A stretch of 64,000 nt of DNA from Pseudomonadota bacterium (lineage in GTDB: Bacteria > Pseudomonadota > Gammaproteobacteria > Burkholderiales > Thiobacillaceae), in the NCBI GenBank assembly GCA_021811235.1, contig JAJZPG010000007.1:1-64000 (forward strand), read 5' to 3'. Positions 51,650-61,280 of this stretch are shown piece after piece. Position 1 is the first letter of the stretch. Each line of letters opens with the position of its first letter. The notes under the pieces are model-generated. The model ran no database searches, had not been told where the DNA came from, and worked only from the letters and a program-made list of their open reading frames with translations. A program made the position numbers and the translations under genes.

Positions 51650-51667
51650 TCTTTCTTTCGTACGACC

Positions 51668-52423
51668 ATGCTGATCATCCCCGCAATCGACCTCAAAGAC
51701 GGCCACTGCGTGCGCCTGGAACAGGGCGAAATGGACCGTGCCACCGTGTTCTCCGAGGACCCGGCCGCCACCGCCCGCCACTGGAAGGAGCAGGGCGCGC
51801 GTCGCCTGCATCTGGTCGACCTCAACGGCGCGTTCGCCGGCAAGCCGGTCAACGACGCCGCGATCCGCTCGATCGTCGACGCGGTGGGCGACGAGATGCC
51901 GGTACAGCTCGGTGGCGGCATCCGCGACCTCGCCACCATCGAACGCTATCTCGACGACGGCGTGCGCTACGTCATCATCGGCACCGCAGCGGTGAAAAAT
52001 CCCGGCTTCCTGCACGAAGCCTGCGACGCCTTCCCCGGCCACGTGATGGTCGGGCTCGACGCCAAGGACGGCAAGGTCGCGGTCGAGGGCTGGTCCAAGC
52101 TCACCGGCCACGACGTGATCGATCTGGCCAAGCGCTTCGAGGGCTACGGCGTCGAGGCCGTCATCTACACCGACATCGGCCGCGACGGCATGCTGACCGG
52201 CGTCAACATCGAGGCCACCCAGCGGCTGGCTCAGGCCTTGTCGATCCCGGTCATCGCCAGCGGCGGCGTCACCAACCTCGACGACGTGCGCGCGCTGTCG
52301 ACCGTCGCCAAGGACGGCATCATCGGCGCGATCACCGGCCGCGCCATCTACCAGGGCACGCTCGACTTTGCCGAGGCGCAGAAGCTCGCCGACGAACTGG
52401 CGGGCGGCGTGTTCGGAGTCTGA
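51668..52423 (+). CDS. hisA: Phosphoribosyl-formimino-AICAR-phosphate isomerase
   Basis: A 251-aa (beta/alpha)8 barrel. [16 protein letters not shown] carries the catalytic Asp, VQLGGGIRD the first phosphate-binding turn, and [14 protein letters not shown] with the second catalytic Asp and [11 protein letters not shown] follow. It catalyses the Amadori isomerisation before HisHF. Ends one base before hisF begins. Confidence 0.95.
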   Translation: MLIIPAIDLKDGHCVRLEQGEMDRATVFSEDPAATARHWKEQGARRLHLVDLNGAFAGKPVNDAAIRSIVDAVGDEMPVQLGGGIRDLATIERYLDDGVRYVIIGTAAVKNPGFLHEACDAFPGHVMVGLDAKDGKVAVEGWSKLTGHDVIDLAKRFEGYGVEAVIYTDIGRDGMLTGVNIEATQRLAQALSIPVIASGGVTNLDDVRALSTVAKDGIIGAITGRAIYQGTLDFAEAQKLADELAGGVFGV

Positions 52424-52424
52424 T

Positions 52425-53180
52425 TTGTTAGCCAAGCGCATCATTCCCTGTCTCGACGTCACCAACGGCCGCGTGGTCAAGGGCGTCAACTTCGTCGAGC
52501 TGAAGGACGCCGGCGACCCGGTCGAGATCGCACGCCGCTACAACGAGGCGGGCGCCGACGAACTGACCTTCCTCGACATCACGGCCTCCAGCGACAACCG
52601 CGACCTGATCCTCCACATCGTCGAGGCGGTCGCGTCGGAAGTGTTCATCCCCTTGACGGTCGGCGGCGGCGTGCGCGCGGTGGGCGACGTTCAGCGCCTG
52701 CTCAACGCCGGCGCCGACAAGGTCAGCATCAACACCTCGGCGGTCGTCAATCCGCAGCTGGTGAAGGACGCATCCGACCGCTACGGCAGCCAGTGCATCG
52801 TGGTGGCGATCGACGCCAAGCGCGTCGGCGACCATTGGGAGGTGTTCACCCACGGCGGCCGCAACGCGACGGGGCTCGACGCGATCGCGTGGGCGAAGCA
52901 GATGGAAAGCCTGGGCGCGGGCGAACTGCTGCTCACCTCGATGGACCGCGACGGCACCAAGAGCGGCTTTGACCTCGAACTCACGCGTGCGATTTCCGAC
53001 GCGGTCGACATTCCCATCATCGCCAGCGGTGGCGTCGGGACCCTGCAGCATCTGGTCGACGGCGTGAAGGAAGGCCGCGCCGACGCGGTGCTGGCGGCAA
53101 GCATCTTCCACTTCGGCGAATACGGCATCGACGAGGCGAAGAAGTACATGAAGCAACACGGCATCGAGGTGCGCCTGTGA
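52425..53180 (+). CDS. hisF: Imidazole glycerol-phosphate synthase, cyclase subunit
   Basis: A 251-aa barrel paired with His[23 protein letters not shown] with catalytic Asp, [43 protein letters not shown] with the second Asp. The start is a TTG codon, fixed by family alignment ([12 protein letters not shown]) and by the absence of a nearby ATG. Overlaps hisI by four bases (GTGA). Confidence 0.95.
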   Translation: MLAKRIIPCLDVTNGRVVKGVNFVELKDAGDPVEIARRYNEAGADELTFLDITASSDNRDLILHIVEAVASEVFIPLTVGGGVRAVGDVQRLLNAGADKVSINTSAVVNPQLVKDASDRYGSQCIVVAIDAKRVGDHWEVFTHGGRNATGLDAIAWAKQMESLGAGELLLTSMDRDGTKSGFDLELTRAISDAVDIPIIASGGVGTLQHLVDGVKEGRADAVLAASIFHFGEYGIDEAKKYMKQHGIEVRL

Positions 53181-53560
53181 GCGACTGGCTCGACGCCGTG
53201 AAATGGGATGCGCAAGGCTTGGTGCCGGCGATTGCGCAGGACGCCGCCTCGGGTGAAATCCTGATGGTGGCGTGGATGAACCGCGAGGCGCTGGAGGAAA
53301 CCGCGCGCACGCTGCGCGGCGTGTATTTCTCCCGCTCGCGCAGCAAACTGTGGCGCAAGGGCGAGGAGTCCGGCCATGTGCAGAAGGTCAGCGAAATCCG
53401 TCTCGACTGCGACAACGACGTGGTGCTGCTGAAGATCGAGCAGGTCGGCGGCATCGCCTGCCACACCGGGCGCCGCTCGTGTTTTTTCCAGAAGCTGGAG
53501 AACGGGCACTGGGTGACGACCTCACCGGTACTGAAGAATCCTGACGAGATCTACAAATGA
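53177..53560 (+). CDS. hisI: Phosphoribosyl-AMP cyclohydrolase
   Basis: A 127-aa zinc enzyme. [30 protein letters not shown], the metal site [10 protein letters not shown] and [10 protein letters not shown] are conserved. It opens the purine ring of PR-AMP. It is separate from hisE, unlike the fused HisIE of enterics. Start GTG overlaps hisF; end overlaps hisE (ATGA). Confidence 0.94.
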   Translation: MSDWLDAVKWDAQGLVPAIAQDAASGEILMVAWMNREALEETARTLRGVYFSRSRSKLWRKGEESGHVQKVSEIRLDCDNDVVLLKIEQVGGIACHTGRRSCFFQKLENGHWVTTSPVLKNPDEIYK

Positions 53561-53874
53561 GCGACATCCTCGACCGCCTCGCCGAGACCCTGGAAGCGCG
53601 CAAGCAGGCGTCGCCCGACAGCTCCTACGTCGCCAGGCTCTACGCCAAGGGCACCGACGCCATCCTGAAGAAGATCGGCGAGGAGGCGACCGAGACCGTG
53701 ATGGCGGCGAAGGACGACCAGCCCGAAAAGATCATCTACGAAGTCGCCGATTTGTGGTTTCATACCCTGGTGCTGCTGGCGCACAAGGGGCTGAAGCCGG
53801 CGGACGTGCTGAACGAACTGGCGCGCCGCGAGGGCCTGTCCGGGCTGGCTGAGAAAGCGAATCGGCAAGGCTGA
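53557..53874 (+). CDS. hisE: Phosphoribosyl-ATP pyrophosphatase
   Basis: A 105-aa MazG-like all-alpha pyrophosphatase: [32 protein letters not shown] with the acidic metal cluster, and [14 protein letters not shown]. It converts PR-ATP to PR-AMP. Overlaps the hisI stop by four bases. Confidence 0.93.
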   Translation: MSDILDRLAETLEARKQASPDSSYVARLYAKGTDAILKKIGEEATETVMAAKDDQPEKIIYEVADLWFHTLVLLAHKGLKPADVLNELARREGLSGLAEKANRQG

Positions 53875-53879
53875 TCGAC

Positions 53880-54218
53880 ATGAGTGACTGCATCTTCTGC
53901 AAAATCGTCGCCGGGGACATCCCTTGCGGCAAGGTCTATGAAGACGACGAAGTGCTGGCGTTCCACGACATCCACCCGTTCGCGCGGGTGCATTTTCTGA
54001 TCATCCCGAAAGTGCATGTCGCGTCGCTCGCCGACTGTACGCCGGGGCACGAAGGATTGTTGGGCAAGATGCTGCTGCTGGCGCCGCGCCTGGCGCAGGA
54101 GCAGGGGCTCGACGCCGGATTCAAGACGCTCATCAATACCGGGCGCGGCGGCGGGCAGGAAGTGTTTCACATTCACGTTCATGTGTTTGGCGGGGGCGAG
54201 CCCGTCAAGCGCGCTTAA
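53880..54218 (+). CDS. hinT: HIT-family nucleotide hydrolase, HinT
   Basis: A 112-aa HIT protein: CIFCKIVAGDIPCGKVYEDD at the N-terminus and the catalytic HIHVHVFGG triad region. Hint enzymes cleave adenosine phosphoramidates. Placed between hisE and tatA, 5 bases after hisE, an arrangement seen in other betaproteobacteria. Confidence 0.92.
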   Translation: MSDCIFCKIVAGDIPCGKVYEDDEVLAFHDIHPFARVHFLIIPKVHVASLADCTPGHEGLLGKMLLLAPRLAQEQGLDAGFKTLINTGRGGGQEVFHIHVHVFGGGEPVKRA

Positions 54219-54236
54219 GGCAAAAGGAGACATCGC

Positions 54237-54446
54237 ATGGGTAGCTTCAGCATCTGGCATTGGCTGATCGTTCTGGTGGTCGTGCTGCTGATTTTCGGCA
54301 CCAAGAAACTGCGCAACATCGGCAGCGACCTCGGCGGCGCGGTCAAGGGCTTCAAGGAAGGCATGAAGGAAGACGCGCCCAAGATCGCCGAAGGCGACAA
54401 GGGCCGCACCATCGACGCCGAAGTCAAGGACAAGCAGCAGAGCTGA
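54237..54446 (+). CDS. tatA: Twin-arginine translocase subunit TatA
   Basis: A 69-aa protein with one N-terminal membrane helix ([19 protein letters not shown]), hinge [14 protein letters not shown] and an amphipathic helix ([11 protein letters not shown]). It forms the pore for folded protein export with TatBC. It has a good ribosome site (AAGGAG). Confidence 0.95.
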   Translation: MGSFSIWHWLIVLVVVLLIFGTKKLRNIGSDLGGAVKGFKEGMKEDAPKIAEGDKGRTIDAEVKDKQQS

Positions 54447-54460
54447 GAAACGAGACACAA

Positions 54461-54509
54461 GGTGCAAGTTACAAGGGAACCTTGCATCTTGAACCTTGCA
54501 ACTTGCATC
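54461..54509. repeat. Inverted repeat between tatA and tatB
   Basis: GGTGCAAGTTACAAGG and CCTTGCAACTTGCATC are near-perfect inverse copies, with a further CTTGCATCTTGAA in the loop. The RNA would form a long hairpin just after tatA and before the tatB ribosome site. It may be an interspersed repeat, or may set the higher TatA level needed relative to TatB. Confidence 0.7.
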
Positions 54510-54516
54510 TGAATCT

Positions 54517-54990
54517 ATGTTCGACATCGGCTTTACCGAACTCATCGTCATCGGCGTGGTGGCGCTGATCGTCATCGGCCCCGAGCGCCTGCCCAAGGTG
54601 GCGCGCACGGCCGGGCACCTGTACGGCCGGTTGCAGCGCTACGTGTCGACGGTGCGCTCCGACATCAGCCGCGAGATGCAGCTCGACGAGATGCGCCGGG
54701 TCGGGCAGGACTTCCGTGAATCGATCGAATCGGTGGCGTCCGACGTCCAGCAGCAGGCGACGGTGGTCGACGACTACCTGAAGAACGAGGTGGACAGCGT
54801 CAACAAGGTGGTGGAGGCCATGGCGACGACCGAGGGCGAGCGTCCCGTCACCGAACCGGCAATGAAGGAGCTTGCTGCGAAACCGGTTGAAACCACGTCG
54901 TCGCCGCAGCAGAGCCTGCCGCTGGACGAACCCGACCAGAATCCCCATACGCTGATCGAAACCGCATCCTCAGGCGGGAAAACCGCATGA
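54517..54990 (+). CDS. tatB: Twin-arginine translocase subunit TatB
   Basis: A 157-aa protein: N-terminal helix with [25 protein letters not shown], amphipathic helix with [22 protein letters not shown], and a long acidic C-terminus. It binds TatC and the signal peptide. The start at MFDIGF is standard. Overlaps tatC by four bases. Confidence 0.94.
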   Translation: MFDIGFTELIVIGVVALIVIGPERLPKVARTAGHLYGRLQRYVSTVRSDISREMQLDEMRRVGQDFRESIESVASDVQQQATVVDDYLKNEVDSVNKVVEAMATTEGERPVTEPAMKELAAKPVETTSSPQQSLPLDEPDQNPHTLIETASSGGKTA

Positions 54991-55796
54991 ACGTGGGCGA
55001 AGAGAGCTTCATCTCGCACCTGATCGAGATGCGCGACCGCCTGCTGCGGGCGGTGCTGGCGGTCGTCATCATCTTCGTCTGCCTGTTTCCGTGGGCGCAG
55101 GATCTGTATGCGCTGCTGGCCAAGCCCCTGCTGGCTGAATTGCCCAAGGGCGGCCAGATGATCGCCACCGAGGTCACCACGCCGTTCTTCGTGCCGATCA
55201 AGGTCACGATGATGGCGGCCTTCCTGCTGGCGTTGCCGTGGGTGTTCTATCAGGCGTGGGCCTTCATTGCGCCGGGGCTTTACCAGCACGAGAAGCGCCT
55301 CGGCGTGCCGCTGGTGATCGCGAGCGTGATCCTGTTCCTGCTCGGCATGGCGTTCGCCTATTTCCTGGTGTTCCCGGTGGTGTTCGGCTTCATCGTCGGC
55401 GTGGCGCCGGAAGGCGTGGCGGTGATGACCGACATCGGAAAATACCTCGATTTCGTACTGACCCTGTTCATGGCCTTCGGCATCACCTTCGAGGTGCCGG
55501 TCGCCGTCGTGCTGCTGGTGAAGATGGGCATGGTGTCGGTGGCCAAGCTGCGCGAGATCCGTCCCTACGTCGTCGTCGGCGCCTTCGTCATCGGCGCGAT
55601 CTTCACCCCGCCCGACGTCATCTCGCAGTTCATGCTGGCCGTGCCGCTGTGGGTCCTGTACGAGCTGGGCATCGTGGTCGCTGCGATGATCACCAAACCT
55701 AAGCCTGAAACGGCCTCGGATTACGAACCCCTGTCCGAATCCGCCATGGATGCCGAGCTCGACCGTATCGAAAGCGAATCGCACGAGCCCAAGTAG
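54987..55796 (+). CDS. tatC: Twin-arginine translocase subunit TatC
   Basis: A 269-aa six-helix membrane protein: [18 protein letters not shown] at the N-terminus, [36 protein letters not shown] in the middle and [22 protein letters not shown] near the end. It is the signal-peptide receptor of the Tat system. ATG overlaps the tatB stop (ATGA). Confidence 0.95.
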   Translation: MNVGEESFISHLIEMRDRLLRAVLAVVIIFVCLFPWAQDLYALLAKPLLAELPKGGQMIATEVTTPFFVPIKVTMMAAFLLALPWVFYQAWAFIAPGLYQHEKRLGVPLVIASVILFLLGMAFAYFLVFPVVFGFIVGVAPEGVAVMTDIGKYLDFVLTLFMAFGITFEVPVAVVLLVKMGMVSVAKLREIRPYVVVGAFVIGAIFTPPDVISQFMLAVPLWVLYELGIVVAAMITKPKPETASDYEPLSESAMDAELDRIESESHEPK

Positions 55797-55897
55797 TGCT
55801 CGATCAAGGTGCGCAATGCGCCTGTATGCACATTATTGGTGCATAAAAAACGGCTTTCATGATGTTTTTTTCATAAAAATCAATTGCTTGCCATGTG

Positions 55898-55911
55898 GGA
55901 ATGCAGCTTGC
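55898..55911 (+). promoter_or_regulatory. Possible sigma-54 promoter of amt
   Basis: GG at 55898-55899 and GC at 55910-55911 lie 10 bases apart, in TGGGAATGCAGCTTGCTT; the TTGC half is good, the GGCAC half poor. It sits about 35 bases before the ammonium channel ATG. Nitrogen-controlled amt genes often use sigma-54, but this match is only partial. Confidence 0.35.
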
Positions 55912-55945
55912 TTGTTTGGGCCGGCATTCAATCAGGAGCTGGTGC

Positions 55946-57148
55946 ATGGAAGCGTTGAAAACAGGCAGTGATGTGTTGTTCGTATTGCTCGGCGGGATCA
56001 TGGTGCTCGCCATGCACGCCGGGTTCGCCTTTCTCGAACTCGGTACGGTGCGCAAGAAGAATCAGGTCAACGCCCTGGTCAAGATCCTCACCGACTTCTC
56101 GGTGTCCACCATTGCCTATTTCTTCATCGGCTACAGCATCGCCTACGGCGTGAGTTTCTTTTCCGGCGCCGAGGCGCTGTCGGCGAAGAACGGCTACGAC
56201 CTGGTCAAGTTCTTCTTCCTGCTGACTTTCGCCGCGGCGATCCCCGCCATCATCTCGGGCGGCATCGCCGAGCGTGCCCGCTTCAATCCGCAACTGGCCG
56301 CGACCTTCGCGCTGGTGGGCCTGGTGTATCCCTTCTATGAAGGCATCGTCTGGAACGGCAACTACGGCATACAGGACTGGCTGGCGGCGGCGACGGGCGC
56401 GAAATTCCATGATTTCGCCGGATCGGTGGTGGTACATGCCGTGGGCGGCTGGATCGCGCTGCCTGCGGTGCTGCTGCTGGGCGCGCGGCGCGGGCGTTAT
56501 ACCAGGGACGGCATGATCTCGGCGCACCCGCCGTCGAACATCCCCTTCCTGGCGCTCGGCGCGTGGATCCTCACCGTGGGCTGGTTCGGCTTCAACGTGA
56601 TGTCGGCGCAGCTGATCGAGACGGTATCGGGGCTGGTCGCGGTCAATTCGCTGATGGCGATGGTGGGCGGCACGCTGGCGGCGCTGGTGATCGGCCGCAA
56701 CGACCCGGGCTTCATCCACAACGGCCCGCTGGCCGGTCTGGTCGCAGTGTGCGCGGGATCGGACCTGATGCATCCGCTGGGGGCGCTCGCTACCGGCGTG
56801 ATCGCCGGCGCGCTGTTCGTCGGCATGTTCATGGTGACGCAGAACCGCTGGAAGATCGACGACGTGCTCGGTGTGTGGCCGCTGCACGGCCTGTGCGGCG
56901 CCTGGGGCGGGATCGCCGCCGGGATTTTCGGCGCCAAGGCGCTGGGCGGGATCGGCGGCGTCAGCCTGCTGGCGCAGCTGATCGGCACGCTGGGTGGGAT
57001 CGCGGTGGCGGCGGTCGGCGGTCTGGTGGTGTACGGGCTGCTGAAACAGACGGTCGGTCTGCGTCTCGACCCGGAAGCGGAATTCACCGGCGCCGATCTC
57101 AGCATCCACAAGGTGTCGGCGACAGCCGAGCGCGAGACCAACTGGTAG
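55946..57148 (+). CDS. amt: Ammonium channel Amt
   Basis: A 400-aa protein with 11 membrane helices. LLGGIMVLAMHAGFAFLELGTVRKKN at the N-terminus, DFAGSVVVHAVGGWIALPAVLLLGAR with the pore His, and DVLGVWPLHGLCGAWGGIAAGIFG with the second pore His. It conducts ammonium in trimers under nitrogen limitation. No GlnK-type PII gene is beside it here. Ribosome site CAGGAG 8 bases before ATG. Confidence 0.93.
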   Translation: MEALKTGSDVLFVLLGGIMVLAMHAGFAFLELGTVRKKNQVNALVKILTDFSVSTIAYFFIGYSIAYGVSFFSGAEALSAKNGYDLVKFFFLLTFAAAIPAIISGGIAERARFNPQLAATFALVGLVYPFYEGIVWNGNYGIQDWLAAATGAKFHDFAGSVVVHAVGGWIALPAVLLLGARRGRYTRDGMISAHPPSNIPFLALGAWILTVGWFGFNVMSAQLIETVSGLVAVNSLMAMVGGTLAALVIGRNDPGFIHNGPLAGLVAVCAGSDLMHPLGALATGVIAGALFVGMFMVTQNRWKIDDVLGVWPLHGLCGAWGGIAAGIFGAKALGGIGGVSLLAQLIGTLGGIAVAAVGGLVVYGLLKQTVGLRLDPEAEFTGADLSIHKVSATAERETNW

Positions 57149-57151
57149 ACG

Positions 57152-58393
57152 CTAACCTTCCCGGTTTTTCTCCCGCTGCCGCAGGTGCCGGCGGCGCTCG
57201 ACCTGCAGCCGTTCGAGCTGGCGGTCGATCTGCACCACGTCGGGATGCTGGCGGGTGTATTTCAGCAGGAGTTCGGTGCGCTTGATGCGCAGTTCGACCT
57301 GTTTCTTGTCGAGGCCGGCGAGATAGGCATCCGCTTCAAGGTCCGGCGGCGAGCGCATGTCTGCCAAAGGCGGGAGTGCGGCAGGCGCGGCCTGCGGCGG
57401 ACGGGCGGCAGGCCGGGCAACCACCGCAGGCGTGGTTGCTTGCCCGGGCGGGCCGAGAAAATGCTGGATGACGATGATGCCCACTCCGATCAGCAGGAAC
57501 ACGCCCACCGGCGTGCCGAAGGCCAGCACCCGTAACAGGCGCGATACCCGGTTGGATGGTGGCGGTGCAGGCAGCAGCGGTGGGGGCGGGGTCACAGTCA
57601 AGGCCTGGAAGGCGCTGGCCAGGGCGCGGGCGTCCGGCCGCGTCGCGGGGTTCTTGTTCAGCATGCGCCCCAGCAGGGCAGCCAGCGCGGCGGGCAGTTG
57701 CGGGCGCAGGGACGCAGCGGGAACCGGCGTTTCGTTGACCACCCGATACACGATGGTCGGCAGGCTGTCGCCGTCGAAGGCGTAGCGGCCGGTCAGCATC
57801 TCGTACAGCACCGCGCCCAGCGAGAAGATGTCGGAGCGCCCGTCCACCTCGCGTCCCATTGCCTGCTCCGGCGACATATAGCGCGGCGAACCGAGCATTT
57901 GTCCGGCGTGGGTGTGGTCGCTGTTGACCAGATGGGCAATGCCGAAGTCGGTCAGCTTGATGCGACCGTGCCGGCCGGTGACGACGACGTTGGCCGGCTT
58001 GATGTCGCGGTGGATGACGCCATGCTCGTGCGCGAATGCCAGTGCCTCGGCCATTTGTGTGGCGGTCTCGAGCGCAAGGTCGAGCGGCATCGGCCCCTTG
58101 TTCATCAGGTGGCGCAGCGTCGCGCCGGGCAGGTATTCCATCGCGATGTAGGCGAGTCCGTCGGCCTCGCCCACGTCATAGATGGTTACGATGTTGGGGT
58201 GCGACAGCCGGCCGGCGCTTTGCGCCTCGCGCAGGAAGCGCGATTCGGCGTCGGCGCCTTCCTGCTGCAGCTGCGCGATCGGTACGGTCTTGATGGCCAC
58301 CGTCCGCTCGATCAGCGGATCGCGCGCCCGGTAGACCGTGCCCATCGCACCCTGGCCGATTTCGTCGAGGATTTCGTAACGGCCGATTTTCAT
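57152..58393 (-). CDS. Membrane-anchored Ser/Thr protein kinase
   Basis: A 413-aa Hanks-type kinase: GRYEILDEIGQGAMGTVYRA with VAIK, HRDIKPANV, DFGIAHL and the APE-like SPEQ motif (kinase domain 1-270). A proline-rich linker, one membrane helix (~290-312; GVFLLIGVGIIVIQHFL) and a charged outer helix (~350-413) follow. It lacks PASTA repeats. The target is unknown. Convergent with amt, 3 bases apart, and upstream of nothing obviously related. Confidence 0.88.
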   Translation of the reverse strand: MKIGRYEILDEIGQGAMGTVYRARDPLIERTVAIKTVPIAQLQQEGADAESRFLREAQSAGRLSHPNIVTIYDVGEADGLAYIAMEYLPGATLRHLMNKGPMPLDLALETATQMAEALAFAHEHGVIHRDIKPANVVVTGRHGRIKLTDFGIAHLVNSDHTHAGQMLGSPRYMSPEQAMGREVDGRSDIFSLGAVLYEMLTGRYAFDGDSLPTIVYRVVNETPVPAASLRPQLPAALAALLGRMLNKNPATRPDARALASAFQALTVTPPPPLLPAPPPSNRVSRLLRVLAFGTPVGVFLLIGVGIIVIQHFLGPPGQATTPAVVARPAARPPQAAPAALPPLADMRSPPDLEADAYLAGLDKKQVELRIKRTELLLKYTRQHPDVVQIDRQLERLQVERRRHLRQREKNREG

Positions 58394-58406
58394 GGCGGCG
58401 TAAAGG

Positions 58407-59153
58407 TCAGCGCGTCTGGCACTCGACGATCTGGCCGCGCACCGAACGGCTGTCGGCCCCCATCAGGTACAGATACCAGGGCATCAGATCGTCGGCGCTC
58501 GGCAGCGATTCCGGCGCGAGGCCCGGGTGAGTCTTGGCGCGCAGCGTGGTCGCGACCTGGCCGGGGATCAGCGTGTTGAAGCGCAGGTTTTCCTCGGCGC
58601 CGAGTTCGTCGGACCAGATGCGGGTAAGCGTCTCCAGCCCCGATTTCGCCACCGCATAGCCGCCCCAGTAGGCAGCGGGGTGATGGCCGTGGGTCTCGCC
58701 GGTGAAGATCACTGAAGCGTCCGGCGCCTGCCGCAAGAGCGGCAGGCAGGCGCGGGTGAGCGCGAACGGCGCGATCAGGTTGACCCGCATCAGGGTCTGC
58801 CATTGCTCCAGGGTCTGCAGGTCGAGCGGCGTCAGGCTGGTGAAATGGTGTGCGCTGTGCAGCATGCCGTCGAGCCGCTTCAGGTGGTGCAGGAGGGTGC
58901 CGGCCAGGGTTTCCATGCTGCGATCGTCGGCGGCGGCGAGGTCGTACGGAAACATCGCCGGCTCAGGGCCGCCGGCGGCGACGATCTCGTCATACACCGC
59001 TTCGAGCCTGGCTTCGTTGCGCGCCAGCAGGGCGACGGTGGCGCCGTGGCGTGCGTAGGCGAGACTGGCGGCGCGACCCAGGCCGGAGCTGGCGCCGGTG
59101 ACGAGGATGACGCGGCCTGCGAGCAGGTCGGAGCGGGGGAGATAATCTTTCAT
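58407..59153 (-). CDS. Short-chain dehydrogenase, YciK-like
   Basis: A 248-aa SDR: LVTGASSGLGRAASL cofactor loop, the serine position replaced in TGETHGHHPAAYWGGYAVAKSG, catalytic Tyr and Lys in YAVAKSG. Resembles the YciK group of unknown substrate. Its ATG overlaps the hpnE stop (ATGA), so it is co-expressed with the squalene genes and may act on an isoprenoid or on peptidoglycan-side metabolism; that is inference. Confidence 0.82.
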   Translation of the reverse strand: MKDYLPRSDLLAGRVILVTGASSGLGRAASLAYARHGATVALLARNEARLEAVYDEIVAAGGPEPAMFPYDLAAADDRSMETLAGTLLHHLKRLDGMLHSAHHFTSLTPLDLQTLEQWQTLMRVNLIAPFALTRACLPLLRQAPDASVIFTGETHGHHPAAYWGGYAVAKSGLETLTRIWSDELGAEENLRFNTLIPGQVATTLRAKTHPGLAPESLPSADDLMPWYLYLMGADSRSVRGQIVECQTR

Positions 59154-60436
59154 AGCGTTTCGAGGAGCGAGGCGGCCGATTGTACTCCGCTCGATGTTGC
59201 ACTTTCGAGCGTGGCGGGGTAAGGGCCGGCGGTGTAATCGCCGGCGAGGAACACGCGCGGGTGCGCCGTGCGCACGGCCGGGCGCGGGAGGTCCGGTACG
59301 CAGGCGTAGGTCGCCTGCTTTTCGACGATGCGGCGACGCCAGCGTGCCGGGCCGGGATCGACGATGCGGCGCAACTGGGCTTCGGCTTCGTCCACCCAGT
59401 TCGAGGACAGCTGCGCCGCTGCGCTGGCGACGAAGGCGAGCAGGCCGGTCTGCGCGTGGCTCTGGCCGCGGTCGAACACGAACTGGGCCGGGCCGTCCGT
59501 CAGTGCATACAGCGGTCTGGGAAGACGGAAAGCGTCGTCGTATTGCACGTAGGCGGTCGCGATGGGCTGGTAGGCGTAGCCCGACACCGTGCGGCTTGCC
59601 GCGTCGAGCGCAGGCACTTGTGCCGCCAGGGCGGGCAGGTGCTGCGGCGCGACCGCGAGGATGGCGTGGCTGTATTGCGCCGCATCGTCGCGCGTGCCCA
59701 CGGTGACGGCGTCCTCTTCGGCGTCGAGCGTGACGACCCGGCAGCCCAGACGCAGCGTGCCGCCCAGTCCGCTTACCCGGGCGGCGGCGGGGGCCGGAAA
59801 CAGCGCCGTCAGGTCGCGGCGCGGCAGCAGCAGGTCGCTGTGCTGCGTGCGGCCGCCGAAGGCGGCGCGGATCACGTCGCGGAAGACTTGCGCGCTGGCC
59901 TGTTCCGGGGGCGTGTTGAGCGCGGACACGCACAGGGGGTGCCACAGCAGGCGGTTGAGTTTGTCCGGCTGCGAGCGGGTGAGCTGGCTGACGCTGCCGT
60001 CGAGCGGTTCGGCGGTACCGCGGATCAGGGCATGCGCCCAGCGCGCCGCGGCCAGCTTTTCGCCCCAATTGATCCCGTTCGCGCCGAGCAGGCCTGCGGC
60101 GAGATGCAAGGGCGCCGGGAGACGCGGGCAGGCGAGCCGGAATGCCGGCGGCTGCTCGATCGTGAGCGGCAGGCGCCACAGGCCATTGTGCGAAGCGCCA
60201 GCTTGCAGGCGATCGATCATTCCTAGCGTCTGTTCGTAGGCTCCGAGCAGAATATGCTGGCCGTTGTCGAGCGCCTTGCCTTCGAGTTCGACCGCGCGCG
60301 CGCGGCCGCCGAGCGTGCGGCTGGCCTCGTACAGGGTGACCGCCACACCGGCCTCGGCCAGCGTCAGCGCGGCGGCGCAGCCGGCCCAGCCGCCGCCGAT
60401 CACCGCGACCCTGGGCTTGCTTGAGACAGCTTTCAT
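59150..60436 (-). CDS. hpnE: Hydroxysqualene dehydroxylase HpnE
   Basis: A 428-aa FAD flavoprotein of the amine-oxidase fold: AVIGGGWAGCAAALTLAEAGVAVTLYEAS at the N-terminus, GGRARAVE, and a C-terminal RVFLAGDYTAGPYPATLESATSSG. It reduces hydroxysqualene to squalene, completing the HpnCDE route. Starts at MKAVSSKPR, overlapping the hpnD stop. Confidence 0.9.
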   Translation of the reverse strand: MKAVSSKPRVAVIGGGWAGCAAALTLAEAGVAVTLYEASRTLGGRARAVELEGKALDNGQHILLGAYEQTLGMIDRLQAGASHNGLWRLPLTIEQPPAFRLACPRLPAPLHLAAGLLGANGINWGEKLAAARWAHALIRGTAEPLDGSVSQLTRSQPDKLNRLLWHPLCVSALNTPPEQASAQVFRDVIRAAFGGRTQHSDLLLPRRDLTALFPAPAAARVSGLGGTLRLGCRVVTLDAEEDAVTVGTRDDAAQYSHAILAVAPQHLPALAAQVPALDAASRTVSGYAYQPIATAYVQYDDAFRLPRPLYALTDGPAQFVFDRGQSHAQTGLLAFVASAAAQLSSNWVDEAEAQLRRIVDPGPARWRRRIVEKQATYACVPDLPRPAVRTAHPRVFLAGDYTAGPYPATLESATSSGVQSAASLLETL

Positions 60437-61278
60437 GGAAAAAGCCAGGTCTTGCTGGCGAGCCACAGCTTGCGCAGCGGCGTGAGCGAGACGCGGGCGC
60501 GCAGCACGGGGAAGCTGTCGCGGCGGATTTCATCGAGCAGGGTGCGGTAGATCGCCGCCATCACCAGCCCCGGGCGCTGCGCCCGCTTCGCGGCGGCGGG
60601 CAGGGCAGCGAACGCGCTGTCGTAATGGGCAATCGCGCGTTCGTACTGGAACGCCATCAGCGCCTGGAATTCAGGCGAGTCGCGGCCGCTCAAGAGATCG
60701 GCTTCGGCGACGCCGAAGCGCGCCAGTTCGTCCTGCGGCAGGTAGATGCGTCCGCGCCGCGCGTCCTCGCCGACGTCGCGGATGATGTTGGTGAGCTGGA
60801 ACGCCAGCCCCAGTTCGTGCGCGTAACGGCGGATATCGCGATCGTGTTCGCCGCGCGCGCCGTCGAAGATCGAGGCGGCGATTTCGCCGACCACGCCGGC
60901 GACGCGATAGCAGTAGAGATGAAGCGCCTTGAAGTCGGGATAGCGCGTATGGTCGAGATCCATCGCCATGCCGTCGACGACCTCGAGCAGCAGTGCGGCC
61001 GGGATGACTCGTCCCTGCGGCGTGTCGAAGAGTGCGCGGGTCGCCGGGTGCTCCGGCGCGCCTTCCGCGAAGCGGGCAATTTCGCTGCGCCACCAGTCGA
61101 GCTTGGCCTCGGCGACCTGGCGTTCGTGGCATTCGTCGACCACGTCGTCGAGCTCGCGACACAGTGCGTAGAACGCGGTGATCGCGCGCCGCGTCTCAGG
61201 CGGCAGGAAGACGAAGCTGTAGTAGAAGCTGGAGCCGCTGGCGGCGGCGCGATCCTGGCAATACTGATGGGCGTCCAT
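60433..61278 (-). CDS. hpnD: Presqualene diphosphate synthase HpnD
   Basis: A 281-aa trans-isoprenyl diphosphate synthase. First Asp motif CRELDDVVDE, second DVGEDARRGRIYLPQDEL. It condenses two farnesyl diphosphates to presqualene diphosphate. Starts at MDAHQYC, 2 bases after hpnC; ends in ATGA with hpnE. Confidence 0.9.
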   Translation of the reverse strand: MDAHQYCQDRAAASGSSFYYSFVFLPPETRRAITAFYALCRELDDVVDECHERQVAEAKLDWWRSEIARFAEGAPEHPATRALFDTPQGRVIPAALLLEVVDGMAMDLDHTRYPDFKALHLYCYRVAGVVGEIAASIFDGARGEHDRDIRRYAHELGLAFQLTNIIRDVGEDARRGRIYLPQDELARFGVAEADLLSGRDSPEFQALMAFQYERAIAHYDSAFAALPAAAKRAQRPGLVMAAIYRTLLDEIRRDSFPVLRARVSLTPLRKLWLASKTWLFP

Positions 61279-61280
61279 GT

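Noticed and set aside
55797-55945. Riboswitch or small RNA before amt
   Set aside because: The AT-rich leader has no structure I could match; only a weak sigma-54-like element was retained.
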